Shown: positions 22,810 through 31,751 of the stretch, piece after piece
How positions within the stretch are numbered: the stretch's first letter is position 1
How the letters are laid out: every line of letters begins with the position of its first letter
Assembly (NCBI GenBank): GCA_016720925.1
Contig: JADKJR010000006.1
Location: 62,001 to 126,000 of the forward strand
Source of the DNA: Betaproteobacteria bacterium
Lineage (GTDB): Bacteria > Pseudomonadota > Gammaproteobacteria > Burkholderiales > Usitatibacteraceae
Length of the DNA stretch: 64,000 nt
Reading direction: 5' to 3'
Translations under genes and position numbers: made by a program
The notes under the pieces: model-generated
Told to the model about the DNA's origin: nothing
The model's database searches: none
The model's input: only the letters and a program-made list of their open reading frames with translations

Positions 22810-25800
22810 GCTGCCGCTTTGGTGGTGGTTGCCAGCGATTCGGGCGTCAGCTCGCGCAAGATGTACTTTATTTCACTCACGCGGTCGCGCAGGTTTGCGA
22901 CCGGCTTTTCAATGCGCAACTTGTCCTGCCCCGCCAGCTTGTAATTGCGCCGCTGTTGTACCAGTTGAATCACGCGCTGCGGATGAATGGGTGTATCGGG
23001 GCCGAATTGAACAATGATGGCTTGTGCACTGGCGTCGATTTTCATGAGATCAAGCGGCTTGCCCAGTATGCGCAGGCGATGACATTCCACCAGCGTATGC
23101 GTCGGGTCCGGCAATAATCCGAAGCGGTCAATCAGTTCTTCGCGCAGATTGTCCAGCGCGTCCTCGGTTTCGCAGTTGGCCAGGCGCTTGTAGATCACCA
23201 ATCGCTCGTGAACGTCGCCGCAAAAAGTATCGGGCAGCAGGGCGGGACTATGCAGGTTGATTTCGGTCGCCACATTCAGGGGCTTCAGCAGGTCGGGTTC
23301 CTTGCCGGCTTTGAGTGACTTGACCGCGCTATTCAGCATCTCGGTATAGAGCGTGAAGCCGATGTCCTGGATGCCGCCGGACTGCGAATCGCCCAGCACC
23401 TCGCCCGCGCCGCGGATTTCCAGATCGTGCATGGCGAGATAAAAACCCGCGCCCAGGTCCTCCATCATCTGGATGGCTTCGAGGCGTTTCTTGGCGTTGG
23501 CGTTCAACGCTTCTTCCGGTGGTGTGAGCAGGTACGCGTAGGCCTGATGATGCGATCGTCCGACGCGGCCGCGCAACTGATGCAATTGCGCCAGGCCGAA
23601 TTTATCCGCGCGGTGAATCAGTATCGTGTTCGCGGTCGGCACATCAATGCCGGTTTCAATGATGGTTGAGCACAGCAGCACATTGGAGCGTTGATGGTAA
23701 AAATCACGCATCACCCGTTCCAGTTCGCGCTCCGGCAACTGGCCGTGGGCAACGGCAATGCGCGCTTCCGGCAGCAGTTTCGCAAGACGATCGTACTGGT
23801 TCTGGATGGTTTCGACTTCGTTGTAAAGGTAGTAGGCTTGGCCGCCGCGCTTCAGTTCGCGCAGGATGGCTTCGCGAACAATGCCATCTGATAGCGGATT
23901 GACGAAGGTCTTGATCGAGAGTCTGCGTTGTGGCGCGGTGGCGATCACCGAAAAATCACGCAGGCCTTCAAGCGACATCGCCAGCGTGCGCGGGATGGGG
24001 GTGGCCGTAAGGGTCAGGACGTCGACTTCGCTTCGCAGCGCCTTGAACGCTTCCTTTTGCCTCACGCCAAAACGGTGCTCTTCATCGATAATCACCAGCC
24101 CCAGATTCTTGAAATGCACATCTTTCTGAATCAGTTTGTGAGTGCCGATGGCGATGTCGATAGTGCCATCGTTGACGCCTTTCAATGCGGCCGCGGTTTC
24201 CTTGGCGCTGCGGAATCGCGAAAACTCGGCGATTTTGATCGGCCATTCGGCGAAACGGTCGGAGAAGTTCTGGAAGTGCTGTTCAGCGAGCAGTGTGGTC
24301 GGGACCAGGATGGCAACTTGTTTGCCGGCCGCCGCAGAAATGAACGCCGCGCGCAATGCCACCTCGGTCTTGCCGAAACCGACATCGCCGCACACCAGCC
24401 TGTCCATCGGCTTGCCTGAGGTCATGTCGGCCATGACGGCTTTGATGGCGGTGGCCTGATCGGGTGTTTCTTCGAACGGAAAGGAGGACGAGAAGGCGTC
24501 GAATTCATTGAGCTTCAATGGGAACGCAAATCCCTGCCGCGCGGCGCGGCGTGCATAGAGATTCAGCAACTCGGCGGCGGTATCGCGCACCTGTTCGGCC
24601 GCTTTTCGCCGGGCTTTTTCCCATTGGCCACTACCGAGGCGATGCAGCGGCGCATTGTCGGGATTCGCGCCGGTGTAGCGAGAGATGACGGACAATTGCG
24701 CGACTGGAACAAACAGCTTGTCGCTGCCTTCGTAATGCAGTTCCAGGAATTCCTGACTGCCTTCGCCGAGATCCATCGTCACCAATCCGGCGTAGCGGCC
24801 GATCCCATGCTGGGAATGCACGACCGGATCACCGATGTTGACCTCGGCAAGATCACGCAACATGCCTTCAGTACTGATGCGCGATTTGTCGCGACGCCGC
24901 GTCTGCTTGACTTCAGATGCGTACAACTCGTTTTCGGTGACGAAGGCGAGTTGCTCATTGGGCAGAATGAAGCCTGCCTGCAGTGGCGCAAACGTCAGTC
25001 CCAGCTTGCCGGTAAGCGTGGTAATGCCCTCAAGATCGTTTACTGGCGCGGAGTTCAGGCCATTGTCGGCAAGAAACTGGGTGACGGTTTCGCGGCGGCC
25101 AATACCCTCGGTCGTAACGACGATCCGGCCATCGAATGATTTGACGAACGCTCGGAACTTGGTGAGAGGATCGGCAGCTCGGCGATCGACATCGATTGGG
25201 GGTAGCGCCAGCGTAGGTGAAAAGATGCTGGCACGGTCAAGTTTTTCAAAACGGTTCAGCCCGCCGAATAATTCATCGACTGGCACGAACACGTCCATTG
25301 GCGGCAATAGCGGGTGATCCTTGTCGCCTCGCATCAGCTCATAACGCGATTTGGTGTCCAGCCAGAATTCCTCGGCCCGGGCCGATACGTCGCCGTGCGC
25401 AAACACGCGCGTGCCGGCAGGCAGATAATCGAATACCGTAGCGGTCGCCTCGAAAAACAAAGGCAGGAAATACTCGATGCCGTTGGGCGCCAGACCGGTC
25501 GACACGTCCTTGTACATGCGGCTCTTTGCAGGATCGCCCTCGAACCGGTCGCGAAAGCTCTCGCGAAAATGGTTCTGGCCTTCCTTGTCGAGGGGGAATT
25601 CCCGCGCGGGCAACATGCGGATTTCGTGGACGGGATAAAGGCTGCCCGGGGTGTCAACGTCAAAAGTACGGATCGCTTCCACTTCTTCGCCGAACAGGTC
25701 AATCCGGTAAGGGACCGTGCTGCCGGTCGGAAACAGATCGACCAGTCCGCCGCGCACCGCATATTCGCCAGGCGCCATGACCTGGGTTGTGTGCGCGTAG

Positions 25801-26228
25801 CCGGCCAGGGTCAAATCTTCGCGCAACCGGTTCAAGTCGAGGCGGGATTTTGTTTTGAGGAAGAAAGAGCGACCGGAAAGGTATTCACGCGGGCAGAGTC
25901 GCGTCATCGCGGTGGTGACAGGCACGATGCCGATGTCGAACTGACCCTGCGAAAACTGATAGAGCGTCGCTAATCGCTCCGAGACCAGATCGGGGTGCGG
26001 TGAAAGCTGATCGTAGGGCAGCGTTTCCCAGTCCGGCAATCGGTGCACGCGTAGCGAAGGTGCAAACCAGCCAATTTCTTCGCGCAATCGTTCTGCATCA
26101 TGGGAATTGGACGTCAGGATGAAAAGCGGGCCACCGTTTGCCGCGTGGCGGGCGAAGAACAATGCGTCAGCGGAACCGTGAGGAAACATGACGTCAGTGG
26201 GGAGACGGAACAAGGGCGTCGCCCGCAT
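22806..26228 (-). CDS. mfd: Transcription-repair coupling factor Mfd
   Basis: About 1140 residues. Mfd releases RNA polymerase stalled at DNA lesions and recruits UvrA. In order: a UvrB-like N-terminal region (DWETLPYDQLSPHPD), the RNA polymerase interaction domain (EVNIGDPVVHSQHGIGRYAGL), a superfamily 2 helicase/translocase with Walker A GDVGFGKTEVALRAAF and DEEHRFG, the motif LTATPIPRTLAMSL, and the C-terminal TRCF domain. I use the ATG at 26228 (MRATPLFRLPTD), which overlaps the upstream kinase gene by 35 nt; the frame is open back to 26336, but those codons do not resemble Mfd. Confidence 0.95.
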   Translation of the reverse strand: MRATPLFRLPTDVMFPHGSADALFFARHAANGGPLFILTSNSHDAERLREEIGWFAPSLRVHRLPDWETLPYDQLSPHPDLVSERLATLYQFSQGQFDIGIVPVTTAMTRLCPREYLSGRSFFLKTKSRLDLNRLREDLTLAGYAHTTQVMAPGEYAVRGGLVDLFPTGSTVPYRIDLFGEEVEAIRTFDVDTPGSLYPVHEIRMLPAREFPLDKEGQNHFRESFRDRFEGDPAKSRMYKDVSTGLAPNGIEYFLPLFFEATATVFDYLPAGTRVFAHGDVSARAEEFWLDTKSRYELMRGDKDHPLLPPMDVFVPVDELFGGLNRFEKLDRASIFSPTLALPPIDVDRRAADPLTKFRAFVKSFDGRIVVTTEGIGRRETVTQFLADNGLNSAPVNDLEGITTLTGKLGLTFAPLQAGFILPNEQLAFVTENELYASEVKQTRRRDKSRISTEGMLRDLAEVNIGDPVVHSQHGIGRYAGLVTMDLGEGSQEFLELHYEGSDKLFVPVAQLSVISRYTGANPDNAPLHRLGSGQWEKARRKAAEQVRDTAAELLNLYARRAARQGFAFPLKLNEFDAFSSSFPFEETPDQATAIKAVMADMTSGKPMDRLVCGDVGFGKTEVALRAAFISAAAGKQVAILVPTTLLAEQHFQNFSDRFAEWPIKIAEFSRFRSAKETAAALKGVNDGTIDIAIGTHKLIQKDVHFKNLGLVIIDEEHRFGVRQKEAFKALRSEVDVLTLTATPIPRTLAMSLEGLRDFSVIATAPQRRLSIKTFVNPLSDGIVREAILRELKRGGQAYYLYNEVETIQNQYDRLAKLLPEARIAVAHGQLPERELERVMRDFYHQRSNVLLCSTIIETGIDVPTANTILIHRADKFGLAQLHQLRGRVGRSHHQAYAYLLTPPEEALNANAKKRLEAIQMMEDLGAGFYLAMHDLEIRGAGEVLGDSQSGGIQDIGFTLYTEMLNSAVKSLKAGKEPDLLKPLNVATEINLHSPALLPDTFCGDVHERLVIYKRLANCETEDALDNLREELIDRFGLLPDPTHTLVECHRLRILGKPLDLMKIDASAQAIIVQFGPDTPIHPQRVIQLVQQRRNYKLAGQDKLRIEKPVANLRDRVSEIKYILRELTPESLATTTKAAA

Positions 26229-27573
26229 CGCCGCGTGGATCGGGAAGTTGATCGAGCAAGGGCTGCAGTGCCGTAAGCAGTTCGAATGCATTCGCAAATC
26301 GTTCATCCGGATTCTTCGCCAGCAGCCGATCGACAATCGGCTGGAGATGACGGATCTGCCTGGGAAGCAACGGCACTTCTTCGTGCAAATGCTTGAAGAT
26401 CACCTGTGCCGAGTTTTCGCCAGAGAACGGCATTTGACCCGTGAGCATTTCGTAGAAGATGACACCGGCGCTATAGAGATCGCTACGGCCATCGACCGGC
26501 AAGCCGCGTCCTTGCTCGGGGCTCATGTAGGAAGGAGAGCCCACCACATCGTCGCTGGTCCGAATCCGCGTGACGTCACGCATGCGGGTGGAAATATTGA
26601 AATCGATCAGTACGAGACTTTCGTCGTCACGAAAGAAAATATTCTCGGGCTTCAAATCCATGTGGGCGAATCCGCCCGCGTGCACGTCGATCAGCGCGGC
26701 GGCGAGCTGGTGCAGTATTCTTGCCGCCGCGTTGCTGGAAAGTCGACCCAGCATGCGGCGCCGCAAGTCACCGGCGGCAAGATACTCCAGCACCACGTAG
26801 GGCCACGTACCGGCTATCCCCGCGTCGAGGTGATGCACGGCGCTTCGGCCCTTCAAGCTGGAAAAGTACATGTAGCGATCGCAAAATTGCCGGACAGCAG
26901 CAGCGTCATGAACGGGAGTCGACAATCCAAACTTGACCACGACGCGTGTCCCATCCTCAATTGCTTCCGCGAGCATGACCTGTGCCATCGGATTCGCCGA
27001 CAGGGTGGTAACCGATTGGTAGCCATCAACCGCGAGCACCACGCGTTCGCTGGCAACACTAAAGACGAAATGCCCAAATTCGCGCGGCTCATGTGTTGCG
27101 CATGCCTTGGCAGTTGATTCCTTGTCCCGCGATCTGCCGGTCAGACGCGAAATTGTGTCGGCGAGCACATTTTGTGAAAGCGCATCCTTCTGCAAGACGG
27201 CTGCCGCGCCAGCGGCGCAAAGGCGCGAACTCAGTGGCTCCAGTTCGTGACTGGTGAGCAGAATGATTGGCGGGCAGGATTCACGTGTTCGCAGGCGCTG
27301 CAATGCAGACATTGCCTCGGCCTCGGTGCCGATGCCTCCGAGAACAATTACATCGCTGTTGATGCCGAACGCAATGCCGGAACCACGCATGGTTTGCGAA
27401 AATGGGTCGATCCCCTCGATTTCCGCCGATGGCAGCGCCGCGCGAATCAATGACGTCAACAAGCGCTGGTAACCGATCGAACCTTCGATGACGGAAATAT
27501 GCGGGCCAGCCGCGCCCGTGCATTGAGGTGGCTGCTGTGGCGGCGGGTTTGAGGTGGGGATTTCGGTATTCAA
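26194..27573 (-). CDS. Receiver-like domain fused to Ser/Thr protein kinase
   Basis: A 459-residue protein. Residues about 25-145 resemble a receiver domain (ISVIEGSIGYQRLL ... DVIVLGGIG) but lack the usual acidic pair. The kinase domain (about 185-445) has the catalytic loop HMDLKPENIFF, an activation segment starting IDFN in place of DFG, the SPSYMSPEQGRG segment, and DLYSAGVIFYEMLTG. The ATP lysine is probably that of VVVKFG. The DFN change affects the magnesium-binding loop, so activity should be tested. It lies directly upstream of mfd, overlapping its start, and follows fumA by 34 nt on the same strand. Confidence 0.85.
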   Translation of the reverse strand: MNTEIPTSNPPPQQPPQCTGAAGPHISVIEGSIGYQRLLTSLIRAALPSAEIEGIDPFSQTMRGSGIAFGINSDVIVLGGIGTEAEAMSALQRLRTRESCPPIILLTSHELEPLSSRLCAAGAAAVLQKDALSQNVLADTISRLTGRSRDKESTAKACATHEPREFGHFVFSVASERVVLAVDGYQSVTTLSANPMAQVMLAEAIEDGTRVVVKFGLSTPVHDAAAVRQFCDRYMYFSSLKGRSAVHHLDAGIAGTWPYVVLEYLAAGDLRRRMLGRLSSNAAARILHQLAAALIDVHAGGFAHMDLKPENIFFRDDESLVLIDFNISTRMRDVTRIRTSDDVVGSPSYMSPEQGRGLPVDGRSDLYSAGVIFYEMLTGQMPFSGENSAQVIFKHLHEEVPLLPRQIRHLQPIVDRLLAKNPDERFANAFELLTALQPLLDQLPDPRGDAGDALVPSPH

Positions 27574-27607
27574 AGCAATTGAACGAGCGCGGCCTGACCG
27601 TCAATGT

Positions 27608-29122
27608 TCAGGCGACTACCACCGGAATCTTGCCGATCTTCGCCTGCCAGACTTTCGGGCCGATCTTGTGCACGGAATTGCCTTCCGGGTCAACGGCGAC
27701 CGTCACCGGCATATCGACGACATCGAATTCGTAAATTGCTTCCATGCCGAGTTCTCCGAACGCCACCAATCGCGATGACTTGATGGCTTTCGACACCAGA
27801 TACGCCGCACCGCCCACTGCGATGCAATAAACGGACTTGTTGTCGCGTATGGCCTCAATCGCGACATCCTTGCGTTCGGATTTGCCGATCATACCGATCA
27901 ACCCGGTTTTTTCCAGCATCGTGCGTGTGAAGCGATCCATGCGCGATGCCGTGGTCGGGCCCGCGGGGCCGACAGCTTCATCGCGTACTGCATTGACCGG
28001 GCCAACGTAATAGATGAATCGATTGGTGAAATCCACCGGCAGTTTTTCGCCTTTGGCAATCATGTCGGTCAGGCGCTTGTGGGCGGCATCGCGACCGGTG
28101 AGGATTTTGCCGGACAGCAGCAATGTTTCGCCGGATTTCCACGACGCGATCTCGGCCTTGGTGATGCCGTTCAGGTTCACGCGGCGTGACGTTTTGAAAT
28201 CGAGTGCGAGCTTCGGCCAGTCTTCCAGTGAGGGCGGTTTGAGCGTGGCGGGACCGGAGCCGTCGAGCGTGAAATGCACATGCCGCGTGGCTGCGCAGTT
28301 CGGCAGCAATGCCACCGGCTTGGACGCCGCGTGGGTCGGATAGTCGTTTACCTTTACATCGAGTACGGTGGATAGTCCGCCCAGCCCCTGCGCGCCGATG
28401 CCGAGCGCGTTGACCTTCTCGAAGATTTCCAGCCGCAGTTCCTCTGCACGGTTCTTCGGTCCGCGTGCCATCAACTGATGCATGTTGAAAGGCTCCATCA
28501 TGCCCCACTTGGCCACCAGCATGGCCTTTTCCGGAGAGCCGCCGATGCCGAGCGACAGCAGACCGGGCGGACACCAGTCCGCGCCCATGGTGGGTACCTG
28601 CTGCAGCACCCAATCGACGATGCTGTCGGAGGGAAGGAGCATGGCGAACTTGGACTTATTCTCCGAGCCGCCGCCTTTGGCCGCGACGATCACTTCCACC
28701 TTGCCGCCCGGCACCAGTTCTACGTGTGTGACGCCGGGAGTATTGTTGCCCGTGTTGGTGCGCTTGCCATCGGGATCGGCAAGCATCGAGCCGCGCAATG
28801 GATTGTCGACATCGCTGTAGGCGCGCCCCACGCCTTCATTGACCATCTGTTCAAGCGACAGTTTGGTCTCCCAGCGAACATCCATGCCGACGCGAATGAA
28901 GGCAATCGCAATTCCCGTGTCCTGACAGATCGGGCGATGCCCCTCCGCCGCCATGCGCGAGTTAATCAGGATCTGCGCCATCGCATCCTTGGCGGCGGGT
29001 GATTCTTCCTTCAGGTATGCCTCGTGCAGCGCCTTGATGTAATCGACCGGGTGGTAGTAGCTGATGTATTGGAACGCGTCAGCGATGGATGAGACGAAGT
29101 CTTCCTGTTTGATGGTGGTCAT
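27608..29122 (-). CDS. fumA: Class I fumarate hydratase (Fe-S)
   Basis: A 504-residue class I fumarase, which interconverts fumarate and malate using a [4Fe-4S] cluster. Three conserved cysteines fit the cluster ligands: ICQDTG, DWCPPG and NCAATRH. The alpha region (KGGGSENKSKF) and the C-terminal beta region (GPTTASRMDRF, GKSERKD) are both present, so it is the single-chain form. The start ATG follows a purine-rich GGAGACCAAA. The gene is preceded by yqhA on the same strand. Confidence 0.95.
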   Translation of the reverse strand: MTTIKQEDFVSSIADAFQYISYYHPVDYIKALHEAYLKEESPAAKDAMAQILINSRMAAEGHRPICQDTGIAIAFIRVGMDVRWETKLSLEQMVNEGVGRAYSDVDNPLRGSMLADPDGKRTNTGNNTPGVTHVELVPGGKVEVIVAAKGGGSENKSKFAMLLPSDSIVDWVLQQVPTMGADWCPPGLLSLGIGGSPEKAMLVAKWGMMEPFNMHQLMARGPKNRAEELRLEIFEKVNALGIGAQGLGGLSTVLDVKVNDYPTHAASKPVALLPNCAATRHVHFTLDGSGPATLKPPSLEDWPKLALDFKTSRRVNLNGITKAEIASWKSGETLLLSGKILTGRDAAHKRLTDMIAKGEKLPVDFTNRFIYYVGPVNAVRDEAVGPAGPTTASRMDRFTRTMLEKTGLIGMIGKSERKDVAIEAIRDNKSVYCIAVGGAAYLVSKAIKSSRLVAFGELGMEAIYEFDVVDMPVTVAVDPEGNSVHKIGPKVWQAKIGKIPVVVA

Positions 29123-29131
29123 TTTGGTCTC

Positions 29132-29746
29132 CTAATGTTCGGCGCCGGGTTTCGCGGGTTTAACCTGGTGTGACATGATCTTGTCGCTATAGGCGATGGC
29201 GAGCGCGGATAGCAGGAACGTGATGTGTATCACCGTTTGCGCGATCCATTCACCGTTGGCCATGTAGGCCTTGGCGTTGATGAAGGTCTTGAGCAAGTGA
29301 ATGGAAGAGATGCCGATGATGGCGGTGGCGAGTTTCACTTTCAGCACGGAAGCATTGACGTGCGAAAGCCATTCTGGCTCGTCGGGGTGGCCTTCCAGTC
29401 CCATGCGCGAAACGAAAGTCTCATAGCCGCCGACGATGACCATGATCAGCAGATTGGAAATCATCACAACGTCAATGAGTCCGAGCACCACCAGCATGAT
29501 GGTGCCTTCATTGAGCTTGGTCGGTGGCGTGGCGCCTTCGACGGTGATCGAAATGAGGATATGCTGCAGCGCTGCTTCGTTGCCAAAGGCGGAGAGAATC
29601 AGGTAATACAGTTCCGACCAGAACTGGAATACATATACGGCTTGCGCAAGAATGAGGCCCAGATACAAAGGCAATTGCAGCCAACGACTCATGAAAATGA
29701 GGCTGGGCAACGGCTTCATCGCGGGTAATTTGCTATTTTTGTCCAT
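29132..29746 (-). CDS. yqhA: YqhA/UPF0114 family membrane protein
   Basis: A 204-residue membrane protein of the UPF0114 (TIGR00645) family with about four membrane helices: SRWLQLPLYLGLILAQAVYV at the N-terminus, a central VVLGLIDVVMISNLLIMVIV, and two near the C-terminus. The conserved VGGYETFVS motif is present. Its function is unknown. I use the ATG at 29746; a TTG five codons upstream is possible. It ends 9 nt before fumA. Confidence 0.85.
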   Translation of the reverse strand: MDKNSKLPAMKPLPSLIFMSRWLQLPLYLGLILAQAVYVFQFWSELYYLILSAFGNEAALQHILISITVEGATPPTKLNEGTIMLVVLGLIDVVMISNLLIMVIVGGYETFVSRMGLEGHPDEPEWLSHVNASVLKVKLATAIIGISSIHLLKTFINAKAYMANGEWIAQTVIHITFLLSALAIAYSDKIMSHQVKPAKPGAEH

Positions 29747-29771
29747 GGATTCGTCCGCCAAATAAATAGGA

Positions 29772-29800
29772 AAACCCTCACAAAGCGACTTTGTGAGGGA
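29772..29800 (-). terminator. Intrinsic terminator behind the acyl-CoA ligase remnant
   Basis: A perfect 11-bp hairpin (CCCTCACAAAG/CTTTGTGAGGG) with a 3-nt loop. On the minus strand it is followed by TTTTCCTATTT. It separates the ligase gene from yqhA. The plus strand lacks a T-run. Confidence 0.8.
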
Positions 29801-29910
29801 CGAGATTCAGCGATTTTCAACCAGGCTTGTGACAGTTGTACCAACACCGCCGTTTCGCGAACGGCACGCGTTTCAGAGATTCGCGGTGCGTTCCATGGCC
29901 AGCGTGATTT

Positions 29911-31544
29911 CTACAAGTGAGACGTGGCAATCGCCGGACTGATTTCCCGACGAAGAATTTTACCATTCTTGGTGCGCGGGAATTCTTTGGCGAGGTAGAT
30001 TCGCTTCGGAGCCTTGTAGGCGGCGAGATGTTCCTTGCCGAATGCTTGCAGTTGTTCCGCCGTAACCGTCGCACCGGGCTGAGCAATGACGTAGGCGACC
30101 ACCAGCAGCTTGTCCTTTTCCGCTTCCTCGCCGACGCAGGCGCAATCCGCCACCGCCGGATGCGATTTCAGCACGCGTTCTACCTCGTAGGGTGAGACGC
30201 GATAGCCAAAGCTTTTGATGATGTCGTCCTTGCGGCCAAGGAACCAGAGATATCCGTCCTCGTCGATCTTGGCGTAGTCACCCGTGAAAAAATAACCGTC
30301 ATGGCGATACTTGGCGGTCTCCTCCGGTTGATTCCAATAGCGCAGGAACAGGCCCGGGTCTGATTCCGGCACGGAAATCATGCCTTCTTCGCCGCGCGGC
30401 ACGGCTTTTAGCGTCTCGGGGTCGAGCAGCTGAATATCGTGCCCCGGCTGCGGGAAGCCCGCCGATCCGGCGCGGATCGGTCGGTGTATGCTTTGCGAGA
30501 GGTAGTAGGAAAACTCGCTCATGCCGACGGCTTCAAAAATGTCCATGCCGAAACGCGAGCGCCACGCGGCCAGCATGTCATCCGACAGGTGCTCGCCGGC
30601 ACTCATGCAAAAACGCAATGACGGTACATCGGCCTTGGTCGTGGTCGTCTTTGCACGATCTGGCGGTAAATGGTGGGTACGCCGATAAAAATCGTTGCCT
30701 GGTGCTTGGCGATCAGCCGCGTCCACAGCTCGGCATCGTTCTTGCCTTCATGAACAATGACCGTCTTGCCCAGATACAACGGATCCATCAGGCCGGAGCC
30801 AAGCACATAGGTCCAGTTGAACTTGCCTGAATGAAGTATCCGGTCAACGTTTTTCGGGTCAAAGTTGTACCAGTATTCTGCGGCGGGTTCGCGACCGATG
30901 AGTGCCCGGTGCGCATGCAGTACGCCCTTGGGAAAACCCGTCGTGCCCGACGTGTAAACGAGATAGGCCGGGTCGCCTGCGTGGGTGGCATGTGGTGCCG
31001 ACCACGCTGTGATCGCGTCCAGCGCGGGCTTCAGGTCGATTGCGGGAATCAGCGTATTTTCAATGTGCTTGCCCTTGCCGGAGAGCAATACCAGTCGGGC
31101 ATCAGGGGCTTCTGCAATGCGTGGTGCGAGATGTTCCCAAGCGGCATGATCCATCACCAGTACCTTGGCGCCGGAATCCTTGGCGAGGTACAAGACTTCG
31201 TCCGGGGTGAGCAATGTCGAGGTTGGCACTGCGATGGAGCCGGCCTTCATGGCGCCGAGAAACGCGGTCGGATAGTCGAGACTGTTGGGCAGGCGGATCA
31301 ATACGCGATCGCCGGGATCCACGCCATGCTTTCGCAGCAATTGCGCGAATTGACTGGTGCGGGCGGCAAGCTGTCCATAGGTTGCGGTGTCAGTCCCGAG
31401 GGCATCGTCTTCGACGATCATGGCGATGCGATCTTCGAACTCGGTTGCCACGTGCGCGTCGGTACACGCAACGCCGATGTTGAAGAGTTGCGGGACCTGC
31501 CAGGTCCATTCGGGGAAAGGCGGGAAGGAGGCTTTTGCGTTCAT
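29911..31544 (-). pseudogene. Frameshifted AMP-dependent acyl-CoA ligase
   Basis: Two reading frames together give one ANL-family ligase of about 540 residues. The 5' part (31544 to about 30650) has the AMP-binding signature YTSGTTGFPKG and ends GVPTIYRQIVQ. The 3' part resumes in another frame with AKTTTTKADVPSLRF, then GMSEFSYYLSQ, the hinge TGDYAKIDEDGYLWFLGRKDD and the C-terminal lysine motif PRTKNGKILRR. The shift lies at ATCGTGCAAAGACG. A 7-bp slip between GTGCA direct repeats would explain it. The family resembles benzoate- or acyl-CoA ligases; the substrate is unknown. It was probably in one operon with the CitE-like gene upstream. Confidence 0.8.
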
Positions 31545-31568
31545 ATCGATATGCAAGAGCGGATTTAA

Positions 31569-31648
31569 CACGGAGACCACTGAGACCACGGAGAAAACCC
31601 GATTGGCAGTGGCTTCGTATTACTTCCGTGGTCTCAGTGGTCTCCGTG
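31569..31648. repeat. Perfect 24-bp inverted repeat made of GGAGACCAC-type units
   Basis: The left arm 31569-31592 (CACGGAGACCACTGAGACCA...) is exactly complementary to the right arm 31625-31648, with 32 bp between. Each arm contains short repeated units (GGAGACCAC, TGAGACCACGG). Translated, one strand gives TETTETTEKT, a string seen in many spurious database proteins, so this is likely a widespread non-coding repeat. It lies between the ligase and lyase genes. Confidence 0.85.
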
Positions 31649-31676
31649 GTTCAATTGGGTTTCAGTTTTGGTAACA

Positions 31677-31742
31677 CACTAGCACTGGCGAGGCGTTCAA
31701 GCGGAAAATCGCTGGAAAACCACGTCAAATGGCGATCTACGT
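31677..31742. repeat. Dispersed intergenic repeat, copy D (subtype II)
   Basis: It starts CACTAGCACTGGCGAGG and ends CGTCAAATGGCGATCTACGT, as at 3314. The core reads AAGCGGAAAATCGCTGGAAA. It lies just downstream of the CitE-like lyase stop. Confidence 0.7.
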
Positions 31743-31751
31743 CATGTTGTC

